From: Paraflavitalea sp966211765
Lineage (GTDB): Bacteria > Bacteroidota > Bacteroidia > Chitinophagales > Chitinophagaceae
Direction: 5' to 3'
Length of the DNA stretch: 64,000 bases
NCBI GenBank assembly: GCA_966211765.1
Contig: CBIHOV010000001.1
Location: 186,001-250,000 of the forward strand
Part shown: positions 39,902-48,927 of the stretch, in pieces
Numbering within the stretch: position 1 is the stretch's first letter
How the letters are laid out: each line of letters opens with the position of its first letter
The notes under the pieces: model-generated
Seen by the model: only the letters and a program-made list of their open reading frames with translations
Told to the model about the DNA's origin: nothing
The model's database searches: none
Translations under genes and position numbers: made by a program

Positions 39902-41971
39902 ATGTCACAGGACGAGTCAAGACAGAATGAACGCGGTTTTCCCCGCCTACGCCCACGCGGTGATGAAAATGGCCAAAGAAAAGGCCCGAAATTCAATATC
40001 TACTGGGTTTGGGCAATCATATTTGCTGTACTGGTAGCCTTTCAGTTATTCGGTTCTTTTGCACCAGATGCCAAAGAAATTGATGAACTGGAGTTTTACC
40101 AGATGCTGGAGAAAGGCGATATTGATAAGTTGACCACGATCACCAATAAGAATCTTATCCGCATCACCCTCACACAGGCAGGCTATCAGAAATACAAGGA
40201 CCAGCTATCTAAAAAATGGCCGGGAGTATCTGAAAAAGGCCCTCACTTTGAATTCCGGGTTATTAAAGCCGAAGAATTCAAGAAAGAGCTGAATACCTGG
40301 TATAAGGATCATGCTTCTATTAAAGAAGTACCTAATAAACCTGCCCAGGAAGGCGAATGGTTTACCTCCATTATCCAGTTCCTGCTTCCGCTGGTAGTTA
40401 TTATCCTTATTTGGGTAATGCTGATGCGTAAGATGGGCGGCGGTGCTGGCGGCAGCAGCGGTCCGGGTGGTATCTTCAACATTGGTAAATCAAGGGCTAC
40501 CTTATTTGATAAAGGCACCAAGGTTAACATTAACTTCTCTGATGTAGCGGGATTGGATGAGGCGAAAGTAGAAGTGATGGAGATCGTTGACTTCTTAAAG
40601 AACCCTAAAAAGTATACTGCACTGGGTGGTAAAATACCTAAAGGAGCTTTGCTGGTAGGCCCTCCGGGCACTGGTAAGACCTTGCTAGCCAAAGCAATGG
40701 CCGGTGAAGCGCAGGTTCCTTTCTTCTCCATGAGTGGTTCTGATTTCGTAGAACTGTTTGTAGGGGTGGGCGCCAGCCGTGTAAGAGACCTGTTCAAACA
40801 GGCTCGTGAAAAAGCACCCTGTATCATATTCATAGATGAAATCGACGCCATTGGCCGTGCACGTGGTAAAAATGCCATGATGAGCAACGATGAGCGTGAA
40901 AGCACCCTCAACCAGTTGCTGGTGGAAATGGATGGTTTCAGCGGTGAGAGTGGTATCATTGTACTGGCTGCTACCAACCGTCCGGATGTACTGGATACGG
41001 CGCTGTTGCGTCCCGGTCGTTTTGATCGCCAGATATCCATCGACAAGCCCGATCTGAAAGGCCGTGAGCATATCTTTAAAGTGCATTTGAAACCGATCAA
41101 GATCTCTGAAAAAGTAGATATCTATAAACTGGCTGAACAGACCCCCGGATTTGCCGGTGCTGATATTGCCAATATCTGTAACGAAGCTGCCCTGATCGCT
41201 GCCCGTAAAGGCAAGCAATCCGTGGAAATGGAAGATTTCCAGGATGCAGTAGACCGGGTAATTGGTGGTTTGGAAAAGAAGAATAAGATCATTTCTCCCG
41301 ATGAGAAAAGGATCATTGCCTACCACGAGGCAGGTCATGCTATTTGCGGATGGTACCTGGAGCATGCTTATCCCCTGTTGAAAGTGACCATCGTTCCGAG
41401 AGGCGTGGCTGCACTGGGATATGCACAATACACACCGAAAGAACAATACCTGTACAATACGGATCAATTGACTGATCAGATCTGCATGACATTGGGCGGT
41501 CGCGCCAGCGAAGACATTTTCTTTGGCAAGATCTCTACCGGTGCACAGAATGACCTGCAACAGATCACCCGCATTGCTTATTCCATGATTACCGTGTACG
41601 GTATGAATGAAAAAGTAGGTAACGTAAGCTTTTATGATCCTGCTGCGGAAAATTCCTTTACGAAGCCTTACTCTGAAGAGACTTCCCGCCTGATCGATGA
41701 TGAAGTGAGAAAACTGATCACAGACGCTTACGGAAAGACCAAGGAATTGTTGATAGAGAAGAAAGCACAGGTTGAAAAACTGGCAGAAGCTTTGTTAAGT
41801 AAGGAAGTATTGTTCCAGAGTGATGTAGAAGCCCTGATCGGCAAACGTCCTTATGGTGAGAAGAAAATACTGGATGTAGATGGTGATCCCTCTCATGGGG
41901 CTGAAGAAAGCAGCATCAGCGAAGGAGTGCCTCCCTATGATAGCAATGTGACGAATCATCCTGCCACTTAA
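39902..41971 (+). CDS. ftsH: ATP-dependent zinc metalloprotease FtsH
   Basis: Membrane-bound AAA+ protease for quality control. The 689 residues have two transmembrane helices (~31-50 and ~155-175), the Walker A GPPGTGKT at 253-260, Walker B IIFIDEIDAIG near 310, the second region of homology with the arginine finger, and the zinc site HEAGH at 475-479. A charged N-terminal tail (~1-28) and a long acidic C-terminal extension (~640-689) flank the core. It is followed 8 bp later by lutC, so the two may be co-transcribed. Confidence 0.98.
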   Translation: MSQDESRQNERGFPRLRPRGDENGQRKGPKFNIYWVWAIIFAVLVAFQLFGSFAPDAKEIDELEFYQMLEKGDIDKLTTITNKNLIRITLTQAGYQKYKDQLSKKWPGVSEKGPHFEFRVIKAEEFKKELNTWYKDHASIKEVPNKPAQEGEWFTSIIQFLLPLVVIILIWVMLMRKMGGGAGGSSGPGGIFNIGKSRATLFDKGTKVNINFSDVAGLDEAKVEVMEIVDFLKNPKKYTALGGKIPKGALLVGPPGTGKTLLAKAMAGEAQVPFFSMSGSDFVELFVGVGASRVRDLFKQAREKAPCIIFIDEIDAIGRARGKNAMMSNDERESTLNQLLVEMDGFSGESGIIVLAATNRPDVLDTALLRPGRFDRQISIDKPDLKGREHIFKVHLKPIKISEKVDIYKLAEQTPGFAGADIANICNEAALIAARKGKQSVEMEDFQDAVDRVIGGLEKKNKIISPDEKRIIAYHEAGHAICGWYLEHAYPLLKVTIVPRGVAALGYAQYTPKEQYLYNTDQLTDQICMTLGGRASEDIFFGKISTGAQNDLQQITRIAYSMITVYGMNEKVGNVSFYDPAAENSFTKPYSEETSRLIDDEVRKLITDAYGKTKELLIEKKAQVEKLAEALLSKEVLFQSDVEALIGKRPYGEKKILDVDGDPSHGAEESSISEGVPPYDSNVTNHPAT

Positions 41972-41979
41972 TTGTAATT

Positions 41980-42615
41980 ATGAACATTTCTCCTGCAAGG
42001 GAAAGTATTCTCAAGAAAATACGGAAGGCGTTGACACAATCAACGCCTCTTCCTTTTCCACAAAGTGAAGGCAATAGTTCTGTGTTCCAGCCCTCAAAAC
42101 AGGAGCTGGAAGTTCAATTTGCCGAACAGTTCTCCAGGCTACAGGGTAAGTTTGTTTTCTGTCTCAACCAGCAGGAGCTGGCGGCGCAGCTAAAACATGT
42201 AATAGCCCACAATAAATGGGAGAAAATATACTGCCGGGAGAATGTGCTGAAGCGCGACCTGGCAGCGAATGGCTTTGAGGATTTTACGCATGGTGATGTA
42301 GCCAGTTGTGATGCCGCCATCACCACCTGCGAATGGCTGGTGGCCAGAACCGGTTCCATTGTATTGAGTTCGGGCCAGCAAAGTGGCCGCACAGTCAGTG
42401 TTTATGCACCCATCCATATTTGTATTGCTTATACCAGCCAACTGGTATACGATATTAAAGACGGCCTGCAGCAGGCGAAAGAAAAGTATGGCGCCAACCT
42501 CCCTTCCCTCGTCACTTTTGCCACAGGACCCAGCCGTACAGCGGATATCGAAAAAACGCTGGTGGTAGGTGTACATGGCCCTAAGGAAGTGTACGTATTC
42601 CTGGTAGATCAATAA
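41980..42615 (+). CDS. lutC: LUD-domain protein, LutC-like
   Basis: A 211-residue LUD (LutC/YkgG) domain protein. Recognisable parts are ISPARESILKKIRKAL at the start, CDAAITTCEWLVARTGSIVL in the middle and GPSRTADIEKTLVVGVHGPK near the end; the last is the family hallmark. LutC is a subunit of the lactate oxidising complex with LutA and LutB. In this window it is next to ftsH and far from lutB at 9806, so the operon is split. A function outside lactate use is possible. Confidence 0.88.
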   Translation: MNISPARESILKKIRKALTQSTPLPFPQSEGNSSVFQPSKQELEVQFAEQFSRLQGKFVFCLNQQELAAQLKHVIAHNKWEKIYCRENVLKRDLAANGFEDFTHGDVASCDAAITTCEWLVARTGSIVLSSGQQSGRTVSVYAPIHICIAYTSQLVYDIKDGLQQAKEKYGANLPSLVTFATGPSRTADIEKTLVVGVHGPKEVYVFLVDQ

Positions 42616-42708
42616 GTCAGCTCATATATTATATAATTGCCATTATCTTTACGTCAGAAGTGAAACCTGAAAACGGCCTCCTATTTCACATCTTACACCT
42701 CAAAATTT

Positions 42709-43122
42709 ATGGCTACAGAAATATATCAACTCTTTGTATATGGCTCGCTGCTGAGCGGGTTTCATCATCCTGCCTATGGCTATATCAGCCGTTATTTTAC
42801 ATTGATCGGCCCTGCCAAAGTAAAAGGTAAATTGTTTGACATGGGGGAATACCCGGCAGCTGTACCGGTCAATGAAGATGTATGGATCACAGGGGAGCTT
42901 TACCAGCTGAATAACAAGGATGAATTTGAATATGCACTTTGTCAACTGGACGATTATGAAGGGATCTTCCCTGAGGCTGGAGAAACGCCTTTGTACAGAA
43001 GGGAGCCGGTAAATGTGGTGATCAATGACAAGGACACCCTGGCCTGGATCTATTGGTACAACCAGGATGTTTTGGGCAAGCCCTTGATCGCTTCCGGGAG
43101 TGTGTTGGAATACCGCGACTAA
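42709..43122 (+). CDS. Gamma-glutamylcyclotransferase-like (AIG2) protein
   Basis: A 137-residue protein of the GGCT/AIG2 fold. The substrate-binding YGSL motif occurs in LFVYGSLLSGFHHP, and GKLFDMGEYPAAVPV plus the LDDYEGIFPE segment complete the pattern; the catalytic Glu is expected in the latter. Family members act on gamma-glutamyl peptides or gamma-glutamylamines; the exact substrate is not predictable. A one-mismatch -7 box (TATCTTTA) occurs about 60 bp upstream. It precedes lpxH on the same strand. Confidence 0.9.
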   Translation: MATEIYQLFVYGSLLSGFHHPAYGYISRYFTLIGPAKVKGKLFDMGEYPAAVPVNEDVWITGELYQLNNKDEFEYALCQLDDYEGIFPEAGETPLYRREPVNVVINDKDTLAWIYWYNQDVLGKPLIASGSVLEYRD

Positions 43123-43182
43123 CAGGAAAAGAAAAACCAGTCGGGCTTCTTTTAGTTGCCTATTTATTATCGATCATTCACT

Positions 43183-43980
43183 ATGAACATACCTGCTGGC
43201 AAAAAAGTATATTTTCTTTCTGATTTTCATCTTGGTGCACCGGATGCGGCTGCCAGTTTAGTACGGGAAAAGCAAATTGTAGCTTTCCTGGAGGAGATCA
43301 AAAAAGACGCCGCTGTCATCTTCATTGTAGGAGACATGTTTGATTTCTGGTACGAATACAGGATCGTGGTGCCCAAGGGGTATGTACGTTTGCTGGGTAA
43401 ACTGGCTGAAATTACAGATGCGGGTATCCCGGTCCATTTTTTTGTGGGCAATCATGATATGTGGATGACGGATTACTTTCAAAAAGAACTGAATATCCCG
43501 GTCTATTTTGAGCCACAGGAATTTGAGTTCAACGGTCAATCCTTTCTTATCGGCCATGGTGATGGATTAGGCCCGGGAGACCATGGGTACAAATTCATCA
43601 AGAAGGTATTTAGAAATCCGGTATGCCGTTGGCTATTCGGTATCCTTCCTCCCTATATAGGCATGGGCCTGGCCAACTACCTGAGCCGCCGTAGCCGGGC
43701 AATGACGGGCCAAACAGATGAAAAGTTCTTTGGCGAACAGGGAGAATGGCTGATCATTTACTGCAAGGAAGTATTGCAAAAGAAGCATTATAAGTACCTT
43801 ATTTTCGGGCACCGCCACTTGCCGATAGATTACAAGCTGAGTGATGAGAGTAGGTATATCAACCTCGGCGATTGGATACGATATTTTACCTACGCTGTAT
43901 TTGAAGGTGAGCAGTTAATACTTCAATCAAGGTATCCTGAACTGGAGCATAAGATCATAAGAGGGCAGATAAGCAATTGA
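43183..43980 (+). CDS. lpxH: UDP-2,3-diacylglucosamine diphosphatase
   Basis: Lipid A pathway enzyme that cleaves UDP-2,3-diacylglucosamine to lipid X and UMP. It is a metallophosphoesterase of 265 residues with the metal motifs SDFHLG, GDMFDFW, GNHD, IGHGDG and GHRHLP in order. The ATG at 43183 is preferred; a TTG at 43156 would add nine residues. The peripheral membrane enzyme presence agrees with a Gram-negative envelope. Its stop shares one base with the next start (TGATG), indicating translational coupling with the propeller gene. Confidence 0.94.
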   Translation: MNIPAGKKVYFLSDFHLGAPDAAASLVREKQIVAFLEEIKKDAAVIFIVGDMFDFWYEYRIVVPKGYVRLLGKLAEITDAGIPVHFFVGNHDMWMTDYFQKELNIPVYFEPQEFEFNGQSFLIGHGDGLGPGDHGYKFIKKVFRNPVCRWLFGILPPYIGMGLANYLSRRSRAMTGQTDEKFFGEQGEWLIIYCKEVLQKKHYKYLIFGHRHLPIDYKLSDESRYINLGDWIRYFTYAVFEGEQLILQSRYPELEHKIIRGQISN

Positions 43981-44843
43981 TGTTTGTACGAATAACGATA
44001 TGGTTTCTTTTAATGAGTGCATGCCTGATGGGGTCGGCACAAACGACAGCGGTTTCCGTTCGTGAGGACAAGAGCCGGGGTAATAAGAACCAGGGCGATT
44101 CTTTTTTTATACTGCAACAAAAGATAGCCGGAGCGTTTACCGACTTTACGGTAGATAATCTTGGCAACCTGTATGTATTGAACCAGGGCGGCCAGCTGAA
44201 AAAGATGGGCCCCTCCGGTGATTCCATTGCGGTTTTCAACAATGTGCGGCAATACGGTAAGATCCATTTTATAGATGTGTCGAATCCCCTCAAAGTATTG
44301 TTGTACTTCAAAGATTTTGGAACAGTGGTGACGCTGGATCGTTTCCTGAATACCCGGTCAACACTGGATCTGCGCCGCAAGCAATTATTCCAGGTGAAGT
44401 CTATTGGCCAGGCCTATGACAATAATATCTGGGTATTTGATGAACTGGAAGGTAAGCTGAAGCGGATAGGGGAAGATGGCCGCCTTATTGATCAAAGCTC
44501 CGATTTTCGCCTGCTCTTTGATTCGATGCCTTCTCCTCAGTTCATTGTAGACCAGAACAAGTTGTTATATCTCTATGATGCTGCCAAAGGCGTTTACCTG
44601 TTTGATTATTATGGGACGTTTAAAAACCGCATCCGTTTTACAGGCTGGACAGATTTTTCAGTGATCAATAATACCCTCTTTGGCAGGGATGCCGGTATGT
44701 TGTACCGGTATGAGCCGGGCACGCTCAACCTGCAGCAATACCCCATACCGGCGTCTATGCAAAGCGCCCGGAAGATAAAGATCATGCCCGGTAACTTATA
44801 CCTTCTTCGGGATCACCAACTGGAGATCTATTCTTATCGTTGA
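43980..44843 (+). CDS. Exported propeller-like hypothetical protein
   Basis: A 287-residue protein with an N-terminal signal peptide (ITIWFLLMSACLMGSAQ). The mature part is beta-rich with repeated strand-turn units, for example FTDFTVDNLGNLYVLNQGG, NNIWVFDELEGKLKRIGEDG and LLYLYDAAKGVYLFDYYG, resembling a six-bladed propeller (NHL/PQQ-like). No catalytic motif is seen. It is translationally coupled to lpxH (TGATG overlap), which suggests an envelope role, but function is unknown. A phased phrase repeat follows it. Confidence 0.78.
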   Translation: MFVRITIWFLLMSACLMGSAQTTAVSVREDKSRGNKNQGDSFFILQQKIAGAFTDFTVDNLGNLYVLNQGGQLKKMGPSGDSIAVFNNVRQYGKIHFIDVSNPLKVLLYFKDFGTVVTLDRFLNTRSTLDLRRKQLFQVKSIGQAYDNNIWVFDELEGKLKRIGEDGRLIDQSSDFRLLFDSMPSPQFIVDQNKLLYLYDAAKGVYLFDYYGTFKNRIRFTGWTDFSVINNTLFGRDAGMLYRYEPGTLNLQQYPIPASMQSARKIKIMPGNLYLLRDHQLEIYSYR

Positions 44844-44865
44844 GTACGCATGCTTCGTGGGCAGA

Positions 44866-44908
44866 TCTCTCACTCCGCTTCACTCCGTTCGAAATGACAA
44901 AAGAGAGA
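44866..44908. repeat. CACTCCG phrase repeat with inverted ends
   Basis: CACTCCG recurs at 44871 and 44881 (10 bp apart), followed by GAAATGACA. The block is flanked by TCTCTC (44866-44871) and GAGAGA (44903-44908), which are complementary. Phrases of this kind recur, in my memory, between genes of many Bacteroidota; this is unverified. Confidence 0.5.
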
Positions 44909-44933
44909 GTCGTAATGGGAAAGCTGATTTCTT

Positions 44934-44941
44934 TAAATTTG
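44934..44941 (+). promoter_or_regulatory. -7 promoter box for mscS, possibly leaderless
   Basis: TAAATTTG, an exact TAnnTTTG match. Its last base is only 5 bp before the ATG at 44946, so transcription would begin at or next to the start codon. Confidence 0.5.
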
Positions 44942-44945
44942 CAGC

Positions 44946-46040
44946 ATGGACAAATTGTTGGACAGTGTTTTTTTAGATAATACGATCCGGAATTATTTGC
45001 TGGTAGGTGGTTCTATACTGTTAGCTGTACTGTTCAAGCGTTATCTATCCCGGTATATTGCGGGCCTTATTTACCGGATCATACACCGGTTTGCGAGTGG
45101 CGTTGATAAGAAGTCATTTGTAAACCTGGTGGTCTCTCCCCTGGAAACATTCCTCCTGCTGCTGGTGTGTATCGTGTCGCTGGATAAGCTCAACTTTCCT
45201 CAACTGTTCAATATTAACCTGTATAAGATACAGTTGCATGGCCTGATCGATGGAGTGGCCATCATTGTGATGATTGTTGCTTTTAACTGGCTGCTGCTGC
45301 GGATCATTGATTTTGTGGCCATGATCCTTCAGCATAAGGCGGATCTGACACCAGATCAGGCAGATAACCAACTGGTGGTTTTCTTCAGAGATTTCTTTAA
45401 GGCGCTCGTAGTGATCATGGGTATACTGATGGTATTAAAACTGGCTTTCCATTACCCGATCACCAACCTCATTACGGCATTAAGTATCGGTGGTGCGGCA
45501 ATCGCACTGGCCACCCGCGAGAGCCTGGAAAACCTGATCGCTTCTTTCATCATCTTCTTTGATAAACCGTTTATGGTGGGCGACCTGGTGAAGGTGCAAT
45601 CTATTACTGGTACGGTTGAAAAGATAGGCTTGCGCAGTACACGTATCCGCACAGATCAAAAGACGTATGTGACCATGCCGAATAAGCAGATGGTAGATAG
45701 TATTATGGATAATCTTTCGTTGCGTACGCAGCGGAGGGCTTTTGTGCAGCTGGAATTGGGCAATGATACGTCACATGAATCGGTGGATCAGTTGATCCTG
45801 CGCATACAGCAGCTGTTCCAGCAGCGTAATGGGGTAATAGAAAATCATACGGTATTTCTTTCCGATATTGTTAAGGATGCTTACCTGGTCAACGTAGAGT
45901 TCTTCACGGCTACGATACCTGTGGCCGACTTCAATGCTTTGCGGCAGGAGGTAAACCTGCAGATCATTGGCTTTTTGAAGGAGTTGACGATCAAACTGGC
46001 CTCCCGGGATGCGGGAGTGGTGATCATGCGGGAAGGATAG
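44946..46040 (+). CDS. Mechanosensitive ion channel (MscS family)
   Basis: Inner-membrane tension-gated channel of 364 residues. Four transmembrane helices (~15-35, 60-80, 95-115, 145-165) precede the pore helix and beta domain. The MscS core reads LITALSIGGAAIALATRESL (pore-lining TM3 with alternating Gly/Ala), then FFDKPFMVGDLVKVQSITGT and VEKIGLRSTRIRTDQKTYVT. The vestibule-like C-terminus ends RDAGVVIMREG. A -7 box abuts the start codon. It is convergent with merR, whose stop lies 3 bp from this stop. Confidence 0.93.
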   Translation: MDKLLDSVFLDNTIRNYLLVGGSILLAVLFKRYLSRYIAGLIYRIIHRFASGVDKKSFVNLVVSPLETFLLLLVCIVSLDKLNFPQLFNINLYKIQLHGLIDGVAIIVMIVAFNWLLLRIIDFVAMILQHKADLTPDQADNQLVVFFRDFFKALVVIMGILMVLKLAFHYPITNLITALSIGGAAIALATRESLENLIASFIIFFDKPFMVGDLVKVQSITGTVEKIGLRSTRIRTDQKTYVTMPNKQMVDSIMDNLSLRTQRRAFVQLELGNDTSHESVDQLILRIQQLFQQRNGVIENHTVFLSDIVKDAYLVNVEFFTATIPVADFNALRQEVNLQIIGFLKELTIKLASRDAGVVIMREG

Positions 46041-46043
46041 CTT

Positions 46044-46625
46044 CTATAAGGAGGCTTTTATCTCGAGGAGGAATTCTTTCACTTTCTGTAAAGACTGGAT
46101 CATTTCAAAACTATCGCGGCCCTGCTTGTTCTTCTTCAGGAAGTCTTTGGCGCCTTCAATGGTGAGTTTACGCCGGCGGAGGAGGTCATAGATCAGCTCC
46201 AGGTTCTTGATGTCTATTGGCCTGAAATGACGGTCTCCCTTCCGGTTCTTACGCGGTTGGATAATATCAAACTCGTTTTCCCAGAAACGCAGCAAAGACT
46301 GGTTTACACCAAACATTTCGGCTACTTCACCAATGGCATAATACTGACGTTGGAAAAGAACCTCATCGGCCGGAATATTGACCAGATCGGCTTCAGCGTC
46401 CAATGCTTTGAGGGATTTGCGGCCACGGGTAGACTTTTTAACAACTGGTTTGGCGGGTGCAACAGCAACAGCGGTAACAGTTGCCGGTTCTTCAGTTGTT
46501 GGTTCTTCCTTAGGCGGCTCTACAGGCTTGAGGGATTTTACCCTTACCCCTACGGAGGCATTTTCCTGAGGCTGGGCCGCATCGGAAAAATCGAAAGTTA
46601 TTTGGGAGAGGTTTTTTGGATCCAT
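46044..46625 (-). CDS. MerR family transcriptional regulator
   Basis: DNA-binding protein of 193 residues. The MerR helix-turn-helix lies at ~95-165: YYAIGEVAEMFGVNQSLLRF, then WENEFDIIQPRKNRKGDRHF with the usual wing motif, and a C-terminal dimerisation helix. The N-terminal 90 residues are low-complexity (Pro/Glu/Ala/Val repeats), unusual for MerR proteins and probably disordered. No effector-binding domain follows. It sits divergently next to gyrB; a role in chromosome maintenance has not been shown from sequence. Stops 3 bp from the convergent mscS. Confidence 0.9.
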   Translation of the reverse strand: MDPKNLSQITFDFSDAAQPQENASVGVRVKSLKPVEPPKEEPTTEEPATVTAVAVAPAKPVVKKSTRGRKSLKALDAEADLVNIPADEVLFQRQYYAIGEVAEMFGVNQSLLRFWENEFDIIQPRKNRKGDRHFRPIDIKNLELIYDLLRRRKLTIEGAKDFLKKNKQGRDSFEMIQSLQKVKEFLLEIKASL

Positions 46626-46817
46626 AGTTATTGAATGGGTAGCGTTATTTCATAACAAATATCGTGCTGTAAAATTACGAAGATTATAAAGGGCCAAAAA
46701 CCTTGTTTAATAGGGCTTGTTAGAAGGGTGTTTTAAGGGCTCAAAAACCAGGGGTTAAACGGTGAAAAAAGGTGTATAAAATGACCCTTTAAAAGCGGCC
46801 GAAAGCCTTAATTTTCG

Positions 46818-46825
46818 TACATTTG
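46818..46825 (+). promoter_or_regulatory. -7 promoter box for gyrB
   Basis: TACATTTG, an exact TAnnTTTG match. Transcription would start near 46831 and give a leader of about 40 nt before the ATG at 46872, which contains a short direct repeat (CACAAGCATTT twice). No -33 TTTG at the usual distance. Confidence 0.55.
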
Positions 46826-46871
46826 CGGGAATCAACATTCTTAACTTTCACAAGCATTTTCACAAGCATTT

Positions 46872-48851
46872 ATGGATACAGAAATCAAGGAAATTCTTAC
46901 CCCCGCCACCAACGGTTATGGAGCAGATAGCATACAGGTTTTGGAAGGGTTGGAAGCGGTGCGTAAGCGTCCTGCCATGTATATCGGAGATGTTGGCGAA
47001 AAAGGCCTGCACCACCTGGTATATGAGGTAGTAGACAACTCGATCGATGAAGCACTTGCCGGCTACTGTAAAAATATTGTGGTTACTATCCACGAGGATA
47101 ACTCTATTTCTGTAATTGATGACGGGCGTGGTATTCCTACTGGCATCAATACCAAAGAACAGAAGAGTGCGCTGGAAATTGTAATGACTGTATTGCATGC
47201 CGGTGGTAAGTTCGATAAGGATACCTATAAGGTTTCCGGTGGTTTGCACGGTGTAGGGGTAAGTTGCGTAAACGCCCTGAGTACTGTGTTGCAGGTGACC
47301 GTACGTCGTGAAGGAAAGATATTTGAACAGGAGTATCGCATCGGTGTGCCGCAATATTCAGTACGGGAGATCGGTGTATCTGATGAAACAGGTACTAAGG
47401 TTCACTTCTGGCCCGATACCAGCATTTTTACAGTAAGCGTTTATAAGAAAGATATCCTGGAAGGCCGTTTGCGTGAATTGGCTTACCTGAACAGGGGGAT
47501 CCGTATCGTCCTGAATGACCTCCGTGAAAAGGATGAGGCCGGAGAAACCTACAACAAGGTCTTCTACAGTGAAGGTGGTATTGTGGAGTTTGTAGAGATG
47601 CTCGATAAAAATGCAGGCCGCGCAGCACTGCTCCCCAATGTAATTTTTGTGGAAGGCAGGGATGAGAACACCAATGTAGCGGTAGAAGTGGCCCTCACTT
47701 ACAACGACAGCTATCACGAACATATTTATTCTTACGTTAATAATATCAATACTATTGAGGGTGGTACCCACGTATCCGGCTTCCGCCGGGCGCTTACCAG
47801 AGTTTTCAAGAGCTATGGCGACAAGCAAAACCTCTTTGAAAAAGCCAAGGTAGAGATTGAAGGCGATGACTTCCGCGAAGGGCTGAGCGCCATCATTTCT
47901 GTGAAAGTGCCGGAGCCACAGTTTGAAGGTCAAACGAAGACCAAGCTGGGTAACAGCGATGTAATGGGTGTAGTAGACAGTACTGTATCCGGCGTATTGC
48001 AGGCGTTTCTGGAAGAAAACCCCAAAGAAGCCAAGAATATCATTTCCAAGGTGATCCTGGCTGCACAGGCAAGGGCTGCGGCCCGGAAGGCCCGTGAGCT
48101 GGTACAACGGAAGAGCGTACTGAGCGGCGGCGGCTTACCGGGTAAGCTGGCCGATTGTTCGGACCGTGATCCGGAGCGTTGCGAGTTGTTCCTCGTCGAA
48201 GGTGACTCGGCCGGTGGTACTGCCAAGCAGGGCCGCGACCGTTCCTTCCAGGCCATCCTGCCACTGCGTGGTAAGATCCTGAACGTAGAGAAAGCCATGG
48301 AGCATAAGATCTACGAGAACGAGGAAATCCGGAACATGTACACCGCATTGGGTGTTACTGTAGGTACGCCGGAAGATCCGAAAGCATTAAATATAGCCAA
48401 GCTGCGTTATCATAAGCTGATCATCATGACGGATGCCGATGTGGATGGTAGCCACATTGCCACCCTGATCCTGACCTTTATCTATCGTTATATGGCCGCC
48501 CTGGTGGAGCAAGGGTATATATACATTGCCCAGCCACCATTATACCTCGTGAAAAAAGGTAAGGAGCAGGCCTATGCATGGAATGAAGAGCAACGTAAAG
48601 GATGGGTAGCCAAATTTGGCGCCGGTAAAGACGACAGTGTGAACATCCAGCGTTACAAAGGTTTGGGAGAAATGAACGCCACGCAGTTGTGGGAAACGAC
48701 CATGAATCCCGATAGTCGTACGCTGAAGCAGGTGACGATTGAAAGTGCCGCAGAAGCCGACCGCATCTTCAGTATGCTGATGGGTGATGAAGTTGCACCC
48801 CGTCGTGAATTCATTGAAAGCCACGCCAAATACGCTAAGCTCGACATCTAA
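46872..48851 (+). CDS. gyrB: DNA gyrase subunit B
   Basis: ATP-driven type II topoisomerase subunit that introduces negative supercoils with GyrA. The 659 residues show the GHKL ATP site (EVVDNSIDEALAG, DDGRGIPTG, GGLHGVGVSCVN), the transducer domain, the Toprim domain (FLVEGDSAGGTAKQGRDR; DADVDGSHI) and the C-terminal IQRYKGLGEMN motif. Length matches the short Bacteroidota form without the enterobacterial insertion. GyrA is not in the window. A bidirectional terminator follows. ParE is an alternative, but the sequence reads as gyrase. Confidence 0.97.
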   Translation: MDTEIKEILTPATNGYGADSIQVLEGLEAVRKRPAMYIGDVGEKGLHHLVYEVVDNSIDEALAGYCKNIVVTIHEDNSISVIDDGRGIPTGINTKEQKSALEIVMTVLHAGGKFDKDTYKVSGGLHGVGVSCVNALSTVLQVTVRREGKIFEQEYRIGVPQYSVREIGVSDETGTKVHFWPDTSIFTVSVYKKDILEGRLRELAYLNRGIRIVLNDLREKDEAGETYNKVFYSEGGIVEFVEMLDKNAGRAALLPNVIFVEGRDENTNVAVEVALTYNDSYHEHIYSYVNNINTIEGGTHVSGFRRALTRVFKSYGDKQNLFEKAKVEIEGDDFREGLSAIISVKVPEPQFEGQTKTKLGNSDVMGVVDSTVSGVLQAFLEENPKEAKNIISKVILAAQARAAARKARELVQRKSVLSGGGLPGKLADCSDRDPERCELFLVEGDSAGGTAKQGRDRSFQAILPLRGKILNVEKAMEHKIYENEEIRNMYTALGVTVGTPEDPKALNIAKLRYHKLIIMTDADVDGSHIATLILTFIYRYMAALVEQGYIYIAQPPLYLVKKGKEQAYAWNEEQRKGWVAKFGAGKDDSVNIQRYKGLGEMNATQLWETTMNPDSRTLKQVTIESAAEADRIFSMLMGDEVAPRREFIESHAKYAKLDI

Positions 48852-48873
48852 GTACAGCAAATGCTAAAAATAT

Positions 48874-48911
48874 AAATCCCTCTCTTGTTATTGAACAGAG
48901 AGGGATTTTTC
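48874..48911. terminator. Bidirectional terminator between gyrB and argH
   Basis: AAATCCCTCTCT (48874-48885) and AGAGAGGGATTT (48897-48908) form a perfect 12-bp stem with an 11-nt loop. T-tracts follow on the plus side (TTTTT) and A's precede on the other, so it can end both gyrB and the arginine operon. Confidence 0.9.
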
Positions 48912-48927
48912 GTTTAGCTTGTTCCTA

